A stretch of DNA of 45,723 nucleotides. Source: Apostichopus parvimensis (taxonomy: Eukaryota; Echinodermata; Holothuroidea; Aspidochirotida; Stichopodidae). Within the stretch, counting starts at the first letter, position 1. Each line of letters starts with the position of its first letter. The notes under the pieces are model-generated. The model was not told the DNA's origin, ran no database searches, and saw only the letters and a program-made list of their open reading frames with translations. Location: contig KN890938.1 in assembly GCA_000934455.1 (NCBI GenBank), forward strand, positions 3,653-49,375, given 5' to 3'. Shown here one piece after another: positions 1-15,300 of the stretch. Both the position numbers and the translations under genes were made by a program.

Positions 1-56
1 ATAACAGCATAGACCATGCACCATTGATTTTTGGAATGACCTTAAGATGACCTTAC

Positions 57-335
57 CTCCCTGGCTTAGTGATGTAATTTTGTAAGCGATTCTTGACTTC
101 ATCGTAGGTCATGAATGACATGTAACCTTTATGATTGACAGCGAGACAATTCCAGTTCCTAAGAAGGGTGGTCCAAGGCTGAAAGAGTCTTGTAAAGACA
201 TCAAACTCAAAGACAGATATGTAGTCGTTGCAAGTTAGGTCCATGGTATTACGAAGAGCAATGGCCTCCAATGTGGAGTGGATGGGATGCACTTCCTGCA
301 AGCTCTGGCGAAATGCTTTCCACGTCACAATAGTT
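57..335 (-). CDS. CBL: CBL coding exon 2 (EF-hand, start of SH2-like domain)
   Basis: Read on the minus strand, the acceptor is CTCCCTCGACAG|AACTATTG and the donor is GGGAG|gtaagg (gt at 56-55). The 279-nt exon encodes [18 protein letters not shown], the EF-hand with [14 protein letters not shown] (Asp, Thr, Asn and Glu calcium ligands of the family are kept), [17 protein letters not shown] and [18 protein letters not shown], ending in a split Ser/Arg codon where the family continues with the SH2-like strand. The open frame continues upstream to 538, but that part is intron and has no family similarity. Confidence 0.95.
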
Positions 336-3300
336 CTGTCGAGGGAGAAACAGGTGAAGAGCATGATCTCAAGTACAGTATGTAAACTTGCTTGTAGTGT
401 AACATGTACAGTATATATAGCAAAAGTGGAAGTGAAAAACTGGTATTTGCAGTACAAGAACTTTTTTTTCACTTCAATGCTGTCGATATCCTGACTTTTG
501 TGGACAAGCCAGTCTTCCCTGAGCTGTGTCGTCCACACGGGACTGTTGGCTGCACTTTATTCCGTTTGGAAATTTTACGAATGACACCAGCCGTTCCCCA
601 CTGTAAACATGCACTTATTGATCCTTGCAACCTACCAAAATTCATTTTCACAGAGCATTGTGAACCCACTGACCCACTTTGGAGTCATGGACCCACCTCT
701 TCTTATCAATCTACTGTACTAATATGGGAAACTGTATTTATGTGAATCCTTTGTGGGCTCCTGAAAATATGGAGAGATCAAACTTAAATGAGAACAGATT
801 ACAGTACTATGGGAATTAATTGCTATGAAAGGCTTCAAAACCAAACAAATAGAAGTTCAACAATGTTAATTGAAGGGTTCAGGGATGGATGTGCATTATA
901 CATGAGTAAAAAGTTGGAAAAAAAAATGTTTGTATAATAACCTTTTCCATCACTTCCTGTTCATTTTATTATGTTTTGATTTGATGTTTTTTATTTTTCT
1001 CCAATTTTAATGTATTCTTTTCGTGGTCCTTTCGTTATCAAAATTCCTGCCGTTTCTGACAACCTTTGACTCGAGCGGTACGATCATGTTTTCGCAATAG
1101 GTATCAATTGTACATGAGGTACCTGTAGACCTGTACATAGTACCTGTATGTTAAATGAGCACAGGTACGGACAGGCAAACTATACCACATTGTCGAGACA
1201 GCTTTCACGGTGACACAATCAGGAAGTTACTCGAGGTTTACTGGTTCCTGTATGGATATGTAGTGACTTAGTAGTCACTGATTATCAGGTGTTGATGTAT
1301 GTAGGTTATAATCCAATTGTTTAAGAGGCCTTGAAGTATATTGTGCTCAGTGACATACTTTACATAATGATATGGTACATACAACTAGTTACTATAAACT
1401 GCATAGTCTTGGGTCAACAGCACCTTTATGTCAGCCTTTGTCAGGTTTGAACACAGCAAGATGTAACAATTGGTGCTGTGGCCAAGTGGATAAAAGCTGT
1501 GGCATCTGAAAGCAATGAGGCTTAGCAATCGGGAGGTTCTGGGTTCGATACCCGGAACCTGTAAGGTCATACAGTAGTAAGGTGGGTTTTTCATCCAAGA
1601 GCAATCTATGGTTATCCCATCTAAAATGCCTTCCTAGAGTTGAAAGGATTCAAAATTTGTGTCAAGATGTTGCATTGGAAGCCACCCGACGTGTAAGTTG
1701 TATAAAAATCAGTGAGCCCTTGTGGGTTTCTCTCACATTTGTGGTCGCTTAAACGTCATAAAAATAACGGCTGATTCTTATTATTAATTTGGATAACAGA
1801 ATATGAAATTCAAATTTGGACACAGCTACGTTTCACACAGACAGTGAACTTGAAGCAAACAGGCCATGTTGTAAATTTTGCACAGTGACCAACACATTTA
1901 CTGACAATTGTTAAGGAAAATGCTCTCTTTCCTACTGTATGTTAACTTAAAACACTGAACAGTCTAGTTCTAAAGGACTGGCATTTATCCTTAATTGAAT
2001 AACATACTGTACATGGTACATGTGTGGAAATAATATATAATTTGAGCATCCTTGAACATTATGAGATACATATATTGATATGCAGTTGTTTTGCACAATT
2101 CGTACTGACAGTGAACTTGAAGCAAACAGGTGATCTCGTAAATTAGCAGGCTGGCCGACACACTTTGGGACAAATTTAGAGGAATGGCTTCCTTTATATA
2201 AGGTAATTTTATGAATGATAAAATGATAAATGCTCGAATTCCAAAAAGAGCTGGTAAATTATCCTTACTTCTATATTACAGCTGAAACATATACTGTAAT
2301 ATACCTCCTGAAATAAATTTTCAAATATTCAAAGTAAAATGATGCTGCTTTAATTAAGATCGACGGTACAGATATAAGAATGGTTACAGGGTAAGTAACT
2401 AATCAGTTCACAGTCAGGGTCCAGATTACTCACCAACTGACTCTGACAGCTTAAAATGTCAAAATTATGGCAGAATCTTGGACCTATCAGAACCAAAAGC
2501 TTAATTAAAGGGTGTGAAGACTCGTGCAAAAAGAAACATCTAATGCCAGTAATCTGACCTAGTTTCGAATGAGGTGTAACAGAAGTGCTAGACACCACCA
2601 TCTATCCCAGAAAATACACACACAGCTTGCTACCATCGGTAATCAGACACTAGTGTACAGTCAGTACATACAGCTGCGGTCAATACCTACAGCGCAGTAC
2701 ACAAACGTTACAGCGATGGACATCTCAGGTCCAGCTAAAGATAACAATTAAGGTATCACGATTCATTACTGTCTGCATTTTGTAGCGACACTGGCAAAAC
2801 GCCACTTGCAAGCAACAGAAAGTTAACTTTTTAAAGATGGTGGCAGGCTGTTTGGGGCGAGTCTTCAATGACTTTAATAATATAGCAACTAATATTATTA
2901 TGTAAACCACAGCTTCCCACTGGATGTATTGTGTGTGTGTGACAGCTAGTGGAGGTCGGCATTCATGGAGGGGCCATTACTAGTAACTGTCAAAGGTAAG
3001 CACTTCATGCCATTTTTAGTCCCCGAAAAGCCCTCACTTAAACAAGAAAAGGATAATTATCATGCTGTTGAAAGTCTGTAAACTCCTTAATGATCCAAAG
3101 GAAGAAAAACTTCCGAATCCTCAGTTACCAAAATAAAAGGGACGAAATCCGAAGGAAGAAAATCTGCTTGAAAATCACTTTTAGACACTTTGGTAGAATG
3201 AGAAGGAAGGGCAATGACCGGAGGGGCTGGTCATAGTGGGCCAGCAGTGTTAAAAGGTTACCAGGAGAATCTAGGCACGGTAGAACGTGGTGCAATGGTA

Positions 3301-6300
3301 GCGAGGAGACAGGTAAGCGAGAAGCGAAGTAAATCATGCATTTTTAGGGTTTACCCAGACTCTGTATAGCTTTCAGTACATGTTGGTGAGACACAATGAA
3401 CGTTCCCATGGCGGCAGATCCATAGTGACCAATCTGAATACTGAAACTCCAGTTGGGAGACATGTCAACCTTCCTTCCTTACCATACATGTACTACTTGG
3501 GATATGATCCTGCAAGGCATTGAATTTCTAGGTAACCGCTGGCCCCGTAAAAGTTTACCTCAGCAGGGAACGTTGGGTTGATCCAACACCATCTCAGCAT
3601 CCAAGAAGGGAACGACCAAACCTTCCCTCTCCTTCTTACTTCCCCCCCCCCCCATCCATCCTCTCATCTTTTCTGTGACATTTCTAGTGTCCCAGCTGAT
3701 GTACGGTATATAATTCTGTATAAAACTATTGCATTTGCCAAAAAAAAAGGTACTGAGGTAATATATCACTGGTTCCTTTTACTGAAAGAGTAAGAACATA
3801 TTACCACGAGCAATTTGGCTAACTAGAATGAATTGCTTTTGTTCACAACACATGCACCAAAAATACTCCAAAACTGTAACATTTACGTATAACCCCTAAT
3901 ATATAACAAGCCATAATGTGTGACCTAATGCAGTAAAACGTTTGGAAGGAAAACGGCTGTTATGAAATTGTTTACTTAAAGTGCATTGTCATAGTTTAAA
4001 AGACGGTATAAAACAGCTCAGGTCACAGATTAAGAAGAATTAAAGCTGAAAACCATTACTGACGTATGACCATTGTGTCAATACGCTCTTCAAACATAAA
4101 TATTCAATAAAATTCACTGACAGCAAAATCCTAGGAACCAGGAAATAAGGAAGATCTATGCAGTGTACAGAATAGAACAGGTTTCATGTAAAAAGTGATA
4201 TCAGGGAACACCAAAAATATGTTAAAAAAAGTCAAATTCTAATATTCTAAATTAAACATCTCTTACCTTCCATACCTTGAGAATCAAGCAAATATATGCC
4301 TTAGGGAACGACCAAACCTCCTCCTCCTCCTTCTTTCTCCCGCCTCCCCCCCCCCCCCTTCCAACATCCATCCTCTCATACAGTGTACAAATGCTAGAGC
4401 AGTAAAATTATATACATTCACCTGCAAATTTCAGCCAAAAACTTTCTAGCCGCTGCCTCTATTTTCTGTACATAAAAATTCCAAAATGTACGTCACTAAA
4501 GGCACTTTGGATGGTAGAATGAGAAGGAAGGGCATTGACCGGAGAGGTCCAGATATAGAGGGCGCACAGTGTTGAGAGGTTACTAGTTCGTTCTAGGCAC
4601 AGTAGAACGAGACAGGTAAGCTAGGAGCCAAGTTCATCCAAAATAATATAATTGCTACAGTAGTTTCAGATGCTAGAATGATTTTGGCAGGTCACTATTA
4701 CCTTCCAGAGAAGTACTTTTGAAACTCAAATAATATTTTTTTAAATGAATAAAATTGAAACTTGAAGAATTAAATTTTGCAAAATTTCAACTGTGGCTGA
4801 GGGTGCACAGTGCTTAAAAAGGTTACCAGCCCACTTTGGCAATTGGCTGAGCTACAGTTGAGTGCTGAGGTTGTGATGAGATAGGTTAGCCAGAAAGCAA
4901 AGTCAATAATGAAATAAGAGGGCAGTATACCGGGACATTTAATGTCAGTTGCTAGGCCACAATCCAACAGCTACAAAAGTACAACTAGTGCAAAACAATG
5001 TAACAGCACTTGTCATAACATGCTGTACATTTGTAGAACTATATCTTGCCAAGTTTCCATTAATGTTTATGGCTCTCTCAAATTATACATCTTTATTATT
5101 TATTTTAATTTTATTTTGGTAGAGAAAGACAAGCATAATGTATCCGAGCAACTCTCTGTAACCTTTGACCTCACCAGGTGTATATTCAGATTGCCTAACA
5201 TACTGTGTTCTCATCACATTATGTTATTACTGTTCATACCTGCGTGCAGGAATGTCACCTGTGATGCATATTTATATTAATATCCTGTACTGACCTGACC
5301 TATGACCTCACTTGTTATCAGGTCTGCCCATCTGTTTATAATTGCTTATTTGATCTTAAAGTCAGCAAAACAAAAAATTTGTAAAAAAACAATAATCAGG
5401 ATGAATAATACTGTAGGTCAGAATTTAAACTAAAGTAGATATTCCACATAACATTAGGCTTACTGGAAAACTATCAAACTCCTCTAAGAATGGATTGATT
5501 ACCCAGTACCTATGTACAGCAAATCCTCATCTTTGTATATAAATAGATGAAACCAATCTAGGTAACTTATAATGTAAACCATCCGGATTTGTGAAAGTGA
5601 AATATCAAATTGACATGCTAGTATTTCAAGCCCTAGTTCAAAGTTGATAACACAACCTGGTTTATCAGGAGCTTGCTTTTCCTTGGGGAGTTCATCAGGT
5701 AGACAGACAGGGGCGGACGCGTCCACATTATGAGGATGGGTGGTGGAACAATTTGTCAAACCAAAGAACATTTTACCCATGAATGTGACTATAGGTCACA
5801 ATGATTATTTTCAAGTAACCATACACCCACCCCACCCACACACTTACTGTACTGTAGGTAGACTTGTGCCAGTCTGTGTTTAAATAGAAGTGCATCCAGG
5901 GGCAAGCACAGTAAACCATTTAAAGTTTAGATGACATAATCCCCTGAGTATACATTCATGCTACAATCTTGATCAGTCCATTAGAGGTCATTGGAGGTCA
6001 ATTGTAAGGAAGATGGCCTTTGCAAGGACTGGTATGTGTAAGCTACAGTAGTACTGTTTATACTATGAAGTTGATGGTCCTTGCAGTACTATCAGATTCC
6101 TATTTTTGTTAACAACTTTCATATCATCAACTTCTATGAAGCACCATGCATGCATGGTGACACAGATTCTTGGACAGCTACTGCCATCTGAGTTTAGCAG
6201 TACACCGTATACATAAAGAGCCTACAGGTATTTTGTGTTGAATTTGACCTTTTTTCACCATCTTTGTGAAACACAAAACGTTCTGTATTGGAGGTACTGT

Positions 6301-9300
6301 ACTACAGGCATTTTAATATCTTGCTGATTATCTGTACCGGCATTTGAACAGCGAAAAAAACCAAGTTTTCTACATAAATTGGATCCTTATTTATGAATAC
6401 TAAATGGAATGGTCACAGCTACTGTACTCCTAGTGATGCAAGGAATACAACCACAAAGTTAATTTAAAATGATACATCCAGCTTCAAAGATGCCAACAGT
6501 TCTTTCAAATTTGAAGAAGACATTAATACAATGACGAATACCTGTGCAACATAACATTGACGAGTGTGTGTCCATGCATGGTGAGGCATAGCGACACCAG
6601 TGAACAACTTGTGCACTTTAATACTTGCCTAAACATTTCTGATATAAAACAAGGATTCTGTATATGGCCATAGTACGTTTAACAATAGGGCTGAGGAACA
6701 GGAAGTATATACAGTGCCCAGTATATATATTGTGCTTACTGTACAGTTTGGACTGTATAGTACATATATAGGCTAGAGTGCATTTAATCTAGATGTACAT
6801 GTACGAGGTTTTAAGTGCCGCACTAGATCAAGTTTCCTTGACTCAGGTTTTATCACTACCGTAGGTACTAGCTATACTGGCACAGAATATCATGAGTGGA
6901 ACTGCGAGGGAAATGCTAGCCGAGCAGAGCTAGTGTTTCCCTAGACTCAACTATTCAACTTGGGTATGATCATTCTGTACAAGTACATACAGTAACACGG
7001 CCTCATCTATAAGTATTAAACTGTAAAAATTTACAAACCGCATGTAATTTAATAAACTTACAGAATATGCTTAATGCATAGAGTTGCAATCATACAATAA
7101 ATTTGGGAATTTTTCAAAGATGTCGAACTACAACATACTCCAAAATTTGGTGATTTGATATGGAATGACCCAGTAATAACAAACATCCTACATACTGTAT
7201 AGAGAAAATCAACAAAAGGCCCCGAATCATAGATGCTCCTTTCTTTTCTTCCTCTTTTTTCCACCGTTTTTTTCTCTTTTTTTTTTCTCATTCAGTTGAA
7301 CTCTGCTCTGTCACAACGATTACCACAGCTTATATTTATGAAAGATCAGTTCTGTCATTTTCACCACATTTCGAGCTTTTTAAACGATACGGTAGTATTC
7401 AGGTTTATTTCAGACTTAAAACGGTCAAAGGAAAACCTTAATTGACGAAAATAATACGCTCGGAGACGGTCGCTGATGAAAATTTATTATCAATATACAT
7501 CTCGTGTCAGGGCATCCGGTATTCCCATCACTTGCTCTGACAGATAACAACTCTGGCATTTAAATTTTTAAACAGATGTGCAGTGATTTGTCAAATTTGT
7601 TCTCTGTATTAATGAGGTAAGTGACAAACACATAGTGAGTACTACATACAGTATAATATATACTGACATATTGTAATACTCAGATCCACTTACAAAGCTG
7701 TACTATTCAGTATTTCCCCAATTTACAGTCACCCATTGAGTTCTTTATCACACTGTCAGTGGTGCTCATTAAGCGGAAGGTGAAATTAATATAGTTCTAA
7801 GAGTGTGCTATATTTGTAACATGGTTATAATGAAAGAAACCGAAAATATCATTTGGTAATTTCAGCTAAATGTCAAGCTTATACTGTAACATTACTAAAG
7901 TAGAGTATTTAATTTTATGGGACATACGGTACATGTTGCCTTATTAATTATTGTTCCTATAGTGATGAAAATCTTGTTTGTAAGCATGATTGTCAGCTAC
8001 TGTACTGTACACACGGGGACCAACATCGAATGCAAAAAAAAAACAAAGTGGATTTTCTCGGATGTAATTTTTAAAAAATAAAAAAAATTAAATTAAGTTG
8101 TAGTTACGTAGATCTATGAGAAAGTGCTTTTGTAGGGTGGAAACAGGTGAGAGAAGAAGGAAGGAAATAAAATAACTTAGCTTAGTTTAAAAATTGCATC
8201 CAAGACGATTCAGCTAGGCTAAACTCACCTTAAAAAACCTAACAAGAGACGGAATAATTTATCCAGTATTTGCAACCAAAAATGGTCACCTGAATTAATG
8301 TATATGATCAAAAGCTTGATGTATCAAGCAGTTTTGTTCACACGAATGAGTTGCTGTATTAGTGCCATCTTTAACCAAATAGCTTGAACTATTTATAGTT
8401 CTACACAGGTAATGTTTGACTACTCAACTCTCAGCCCCCCCCCCCCCCCCCCCCGGTTCCTGTACATACCATCATACCGTACAAGTTGCAAACAAGTTTA
8501 AGAAAATAGAAAATAGACAAACAGATTTGCTTAAATATCTGCTCTGTTTCTATTGTATTGTATTGTACAGTATCACTGACACATACACAGTTAATCTGCC
8601 AACTGGTAATGTTCATGCCAGAATAAAAAATATATATAGCATTTTTATAAAGGTTAATACAGGACTTCACAGATACCTTTTCCTCTAATCTATTTACAGA
8701 GCTAATTCACTCAGTTGCCATTTCCTTCCTTTTATTTACTGGATAAACGAAGCTCTCGGCTGGCCAACATTTTTTATATATTTAGACACCATTATGTACA
8801 TAACAGTGTGTCCTTTACCCCCGGAAATATGTACCGTATTCTGTGTAACATGTTACATTAGCTGAAAAGACATTTACATGCCTGGATGGTACCTTTTAAT
8901 GAGGGAAGTGAATAAAGTCCACTCACTGAAACCATAATAACACTCTACTAGTACTACTGTATGGTTTATTTAACCTATACAACAAGTGCTGTGTACCTGT
9001 ACCTTAAGTATACATCTATAAAACTACTTAAACAAATATCCTCCTCTTCTCCAAGAATTGTTCTGTTCTGCAAAATAACAAATTTTAACCTTCTAACAGA
9101 GAGTAGAGATATGTAACGTTACCTTGACAACGCGCCTCCTAGAGGCTCGCAGCTTACAAAATACTTTGAATGAAAATGGCCTAACGAGCACCAACCCACA
9201 AGTTGCAAATTAACGAGGGCGTCAAGGGGGAGAGAATATTAGCGAAAGAACCTCCAGAAAGGGAAAGAATAATATATCAACATGAACATGAAATACTAAT

Positions 9301-12300
9301 CACCGCCTATAGCGTGTGTGCGACAAAAGGGCGGGAAACTAACGAAGCAGTTCATGGAACTGTTACCCCCGTAACGATAAAGGAAGAAAACTTAGGGGGA
9401 GTAGTTCGCTTAATAAAACTGTAATAGCTGTAATATGACTGTTAACTCAGATAGTAATCCACTGGATGAAAACTCTGTTGGGAAGAAATCCAAAGGGTAG
9501 AAAATCCACTCAAAAAATAGTTGTGTTCGGCACTTTGAATGGTAGAATGAGAAGGAAGGGCAATGACCGGAGGGGCCGGTTATAGCGGGCGCACAGTGTT
9601 AAAAGGTTACCAGGACATCATAGGCATGGTAGAACGAGGTGCTGAGGTTAAGAGGAAACAGGTAAGCGAGGAGCGAAGTAAATTAACAAATTTTACCCTT
9701 CAAAGAAACAAAAATAAAACACACACACATGCCTTTGACATTTTAAATTTGAATGCCAGTACAATTTTAGCCCATGGAAGGGTAAAAAATTGTTTCTTAC
9801 AGATATTACATCACCATAGTTACAGAACTCGATTACAAAGTATGTTTCAAAGTGATTTGGCAAATAAGACTCAGAATTTACTGCTTTTCTGATAATTAAA
9901 ACTGAGAATTTTAAAGCAATATCTTCCTAAGTAATGGGACAAAATATGTTTGAGGTTATAAACAACAGAAAAACTTGGTCGATCATGCACACTAAATTAA
10001 TCGTAAAGTACTTAGTAATTTGACTACCTAAATGCATTTAAATCCAACTGGAATTATTTATACTATAAGTACCAATCCATCCAATAAAGGCAGAATTTTG
10101 CAGCATGTGGTTGTATTACATGTATGTCCCAACCGTCTCTATGTAGTAAGCTTTTTGGTTTGGTACTGTTAAACCAAGTATGTACTGTATAACCACTGAA
10201 GTGAACCATACGGTATAATAATCAATCTACTGTATGTATGGCATATATATATACAGTAGAACTACTATACTAGTTATTATGTGGGTCCTGTTTATTGTAC
10301 AGGCATGCATGGACATTATGAAGATACCGGGAAAGAATATTACACTTAAAGTACACCTACTCTACTGTACATAGTTAGTAATGTAGTTCTATGTACAGTA
10401 TGTGCTTTTCATACTTGTAAAGTCTGACTATTTGTGGTTACGTTAAGTAGAAGGAGTATGTACACTGTAGTATATACGACAGTATATACGGTATATATAC
10501 AATGTGCCACACAATGCAGTGGAAACGGAAAGTCATGCATTTTCCAAGATCTGAAACAATGTATTCTTTCACTGTACAAAGCTTCTACCAGGAAGCAGGG
10601 TTGGATTGTCTCTAGATAAGGTGACAATGCTTTGCAGTCTTACTATTATATACTGTATGTACAGTATATACCCGGTGGAGGCTGGAAGTTTTTTCACTTT
10701 TCTTGATTTTCCAACTCGTTACGATTTTCAAATATATATACGTAGGGAATGACCTCATTCATAAAGTTTATTTTCATTGCAGTTTCCTAGAACTACTCTA
10801 TGATACTGCAGTTCTAAACTTATATCACTACAGTATATATTGCTCCAAATCAGTATTAATGGTCACTCATGCATAAAACTTCAAAAGGCATTTACTCAGA
10901 GGGCACTCAATGCACAGTGATGCCACCAGACAATTAGGGTTAAGCTTCGCCTCTTGAAGGATCATCAGTATGGCATTCAAGTTTAGCCAAACAGATTAAT
11001 TCCATATATAAGGACTTTCCGGATGTTTTCCTCCACATTTATATTCTAATGCAACATAGACAATTTTAACAATGTCTCTTTGTGGCAAACACTTAGTTTA
11101 AGCTATCTGTTGAATTGTAGTTTCAACATAATGATGATCAATGACCATTTTAGCATATTTTGTGGGTCAGGGGATAATCTCAGGGCCTTACAACTCAGGC
11201 ACCCTGTATTTTTAATGTGAATACTATGTATACTGTTTTGCCATAATGGTATCTTGGTCCACATACAAACTGTATACATGCAGCATGACAACAGCCAGCA
11301 GACAATTTTTATAAACAACTGGTCAAGAACCCCAGAATCTGGCAGATTTGCATATTACCATGGCCATACTAACTCTCATACAGTATACACATATAGATAC
11401 ATATAGAGCATACATACAGTATGTAATATCACAAATCTACATAACTGAGCAAAGCACTTTTAGCACTGCACCCACTAATATCCACCTCAGCTGGGTCAGC
11501 GTACTGCTTACTTCCTGGTCACTGTTTACTTCCAGGTCACCGCAAGGTCACTTCCTCTCAAGCTGTGGTCCATTTTGCATCTGTTCTAGGGTTTCATATA
11601 CCAAGGACAAATGGTTTTGCATTATTACAAACTGTGATAACCACTGGCAGTTGCCTTGGAAACATAGTCACTGAGATTCATCTTCTTCTTGATTTCTGGT
11701 CAGTCAAGTTTTATTTAAATTGATGAGTATCCTCAATGATTCATTCTAAATTACTAGTTCAATAAACACCTAAAATGTTTGACGAATTTCACTGGGCTAC
11801 CAGAGATGATGAGAATGTTGCCTAAAATTTATCATTAAATTAATCTACTTGTGCCGAACGCTGGTCAGGGAACAATTTGGAAGTTATTGATAATGGTTTG
11901 ATAATCCATGATTTCTGATAACTCATTAAACTACATAGTACTATGGTATCACCATACATACCTACATTGCATGGTAGTCTCATCAATTATCAATCTACTA
12001 TATCACAAAATTGAAAATAAAATTTTGGTCAGACAAAGACATCGACTGACAGAGATCAATCATTAATGCAGGACTGACACTGTGGAAGTACAGTAGTATA
12101 GTATTAACCATACATGTAGGACCTTAAAGGTAGTCAGTATAGGCCCCAAATTATAGCACGCTATAATTGCTAGAAGATTTCAAAAGGTAGTTTTCTGGAG
12201 GTCTTCACTCTCCAAATTCTTTCTTACAAGTCTGAAAGTCATGAGAAGGTGTGCACTCATTTGTAAATCTGTGATATCAGAGTGAAACTAGGATCTGATC

Positions 12301-15300
12301 CTGTTTTACTTTCTCTTTGTTCTCTCTTTTGATATGTCGAAGCTACTGACCCGTAGAATGTTCCTCCCGTTGAAACGCTGCAACTAAATTCATCATTAGA
12401 TCGTGATACAAGGTTTAATATTTTAGATTCAGCATGAACTTGCAAAAAGTTCTGTTATATCATGATAAATTAACATTTTATGAAAGGAAAAAAAAAATTT
12501 TGAAACGATGCAACCAACTTCATCATTAGATTGTGTCACGAGGTTTAATATTTTAGATTCAGCATGAACTTGCAAAAAGTTCTGTTATATAATGATATAT
12601 AAACATTTTATGAAAGGAAAAAAAAAAATAATGAAACGCTGCAACCAACTTCACCATTAGATCGTGTCACAAGGTTTAATACAGTAGTTTAGATTCAGCA
12701 TGAACTTGCAAACAGTTTTGTTATATAATGATAAATAAACATATTATGAAAGGAAAAAAAAAATTATGAAACGCTGCAACCGACTTCATCATTAGATCGT
12801 GTCACAAGGTTTAATATTTTAGATTCAACATGAACTTGCAAAAAGTTATGTTATATCATGATAAATAGACATTTTATGAAACGAAAAAAAAAAAAATTAT
12901 GAAATGCTGCAACCAACTTCATCATTAGATCGTGTCACAAGGTTTAATATTTTAGATTCAGCATGAACTTGCAAAACATTTTGTTATATAATTTGATAAA
13001 TATATAAACATTTTATGAGAGGGAAATTTTTTTTTTTATGAAAGCATACATGTGACTGGACGATGCAATATATCTGGGTTTGCGACGATGGTCTGGTCTT
13101 TGTGTCTCCTGTAACGTTGGAGTCTCCTGTAGGATACAGTTAGGTATCAAACTTCAAAAATGAATGAAACACAGCACAAAAACACTCTTTTGCAAAGTTC
13201 CCATGTAGAGGTATACATCCTACTCCAAAAAATTAATTTAAGTGAAATAATCAACTGATCTTGCAAGTTTATTTCTCTTGACGATTTCGACTAAAAGAGA
13301 GATTCAGCATTAAGTTCCATCATCATCGTCATCATCATCACCAGACTCAATCAGGCTTTCTAGCAATGTGAGATTCACGGTTCAAATATGGAAGAAGAAA
13401 TGGGTTCAGCTAAAAGTGGCAACACTACCGTATAGAGCTGGTTAAGTACATCGATGAGGAAACCAGCTTTGCTCAGTTAACGTGATCACCGAGTGTAGGT
13501 TTGTGAACACAAAAGATTTTCATCTAATTAACAGTTGAAATCCTCCAAATAAGACCTAAAACTTTCAAAGATATTTGGAAGGGTATGATTCCCCCCTCCC
13601 CCCCCCCTCCATTGTTTGGCCATTTTTAGCATATCTAGCAGGTTCTGTATCCCTTACTATACAGTATAGTAGTGACCCTTAAAACAATTTTGGTCAAAAG
13701 GTCACTAGGTCAATAACAATAATCCGGTATCACAAGGTAAAATGCTATGCAAAATCGACAAATTGCTACACAAGTGCAAATATATATCATGATCTAGCAG
13801 TTTGTGTCAACCTACACAGACACCATGTAGTAACTTATAGGTGAGACAAGCTCATAGCCTTTCTTCGAAACTGTTACACAAACTTTGAACTCTGGAATTA
13901 TTCCCTGCATATATTCTATATGTGTCATAACAGAAAAATCACAGAGCCAGCAAAAACTGGAAAATGCCTGGCTTTATTCTGCTGTAAGTTGATGCTAGGT
14001 GTTCGCAGGTTTCTAAGCAATCCAAGACAATAGAGAATCGCCAATGCAATTCTTCACTTGTGTTTAGAGTCGACGGAGCATTCATTCGATAGTCTGTACA
14101 GTACTACCGTATGTATACAGTACACACTACGTATGGTTATTATATTCAAAGTACTGAAGCGTGCTGTGATGAAAAATATTTTTATAGATCTTTATGAAAG
14201 CAGATTTGCATACTTGCATTTTTTCTCTCTCTTTCTTTCTTTTCTCATTTCCGAAGGCAAGTAAGATTGTGAAAATGGATTGTACAACGTATTGAGATTG
14301 AGCGATGTGAGAGTAGTTTCAAAAAAAGTGAAGAATAAAAGTGAATGTAATTCTTTAATGAATGACGTGTGCGGTACATGTACACTCACACGTCTAGTAT
14401 TCAGTAATCAGTAATTAGTACAGTATGTATGTATACAGTAATCAGTCATTAGTATACATGTATGTATACAGAAATCAAGAAAAATCAGTTTCATGTAAAG
14501 AATTGCTTTAATAATCATGTTCAAAGAGATTTGACTATTTGACTAAATTTTACAATAGGATTTGATCTGGAATGTATTTAGCATTGCCAAAACTGGGCCA
14601 AATTTAAATTTTTAATATGAAATTTATTCATTTAACATTATTAAGTACAGTACTACCCATAAAGTTGAACATGAGATAATGGAGATGGAATTATTCTCTA
14701 TCTCGCCTCCTCTCACCCACTCCTCTTCCAAGATTAAAGGTGTGATGCCACAAACAAGCTCAGCTGACAATTTATAATTACAAGGAGAGCAAAAGTGATG
14801 GCAAATAAATCTAGCATATAATCTGAGTGCTGCGAAAAAAAACCTGTGTCCATAGGTAACTACATGAATGTTAGAGCGCCTGACGTTTCGATCCTAGCAG
14901 GTGCTTCTTCGGAAGCTTACTAAAACGAAAACAGACTAAGAACGCATGAAGAGACATGGATGGACATCTAGAGTTAACCACTGGGACAAATGAGCAATGG
15001 ATGGAGCGAAACTAGACTCAAGAAATGAGAGGTAAGATGAGAGGAAAGGGCGATGAGAGAATTAAGAGCAACCTCTTCAATATTATGAATCAGACCAGCT
15101 GGGATGCACCTAAAGTTGTCATAATCAGTGCCCTCCCCCACCACCACCCCGCCACCTCACTTAATTTTACCATTGGTGCATACAGTATGCCCTGCAACTT
15201 TACAAAATTATGTCAAGCAAAGATCCTATAGCCAAAAAATTAGAAACACTCATAAAATAATTAGATACGACCTGATCAGATCTGATTGAGTGAAGCAAAT

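Noticed and set aside
1472-1560. A functional tRNA-Leu or tRNA-Ser gene
   Set aside because: A and B boxes are present, but the acceptor stem does not pair well, and the head runs into a ~220-bp body as in a SINE.
8416-8688. Overlapping open frames beginning or ending in poly-Pro / poly-Gly
   Set aside because: Both are produced by the 20-base poly-C run and have no other coding sign.
9203-9424. A 73-codon frame in the CpG-rich patch
   Set aside because: As a coding gene it has no domain, no start-context or splice support; the patch itself is kept as a finding.
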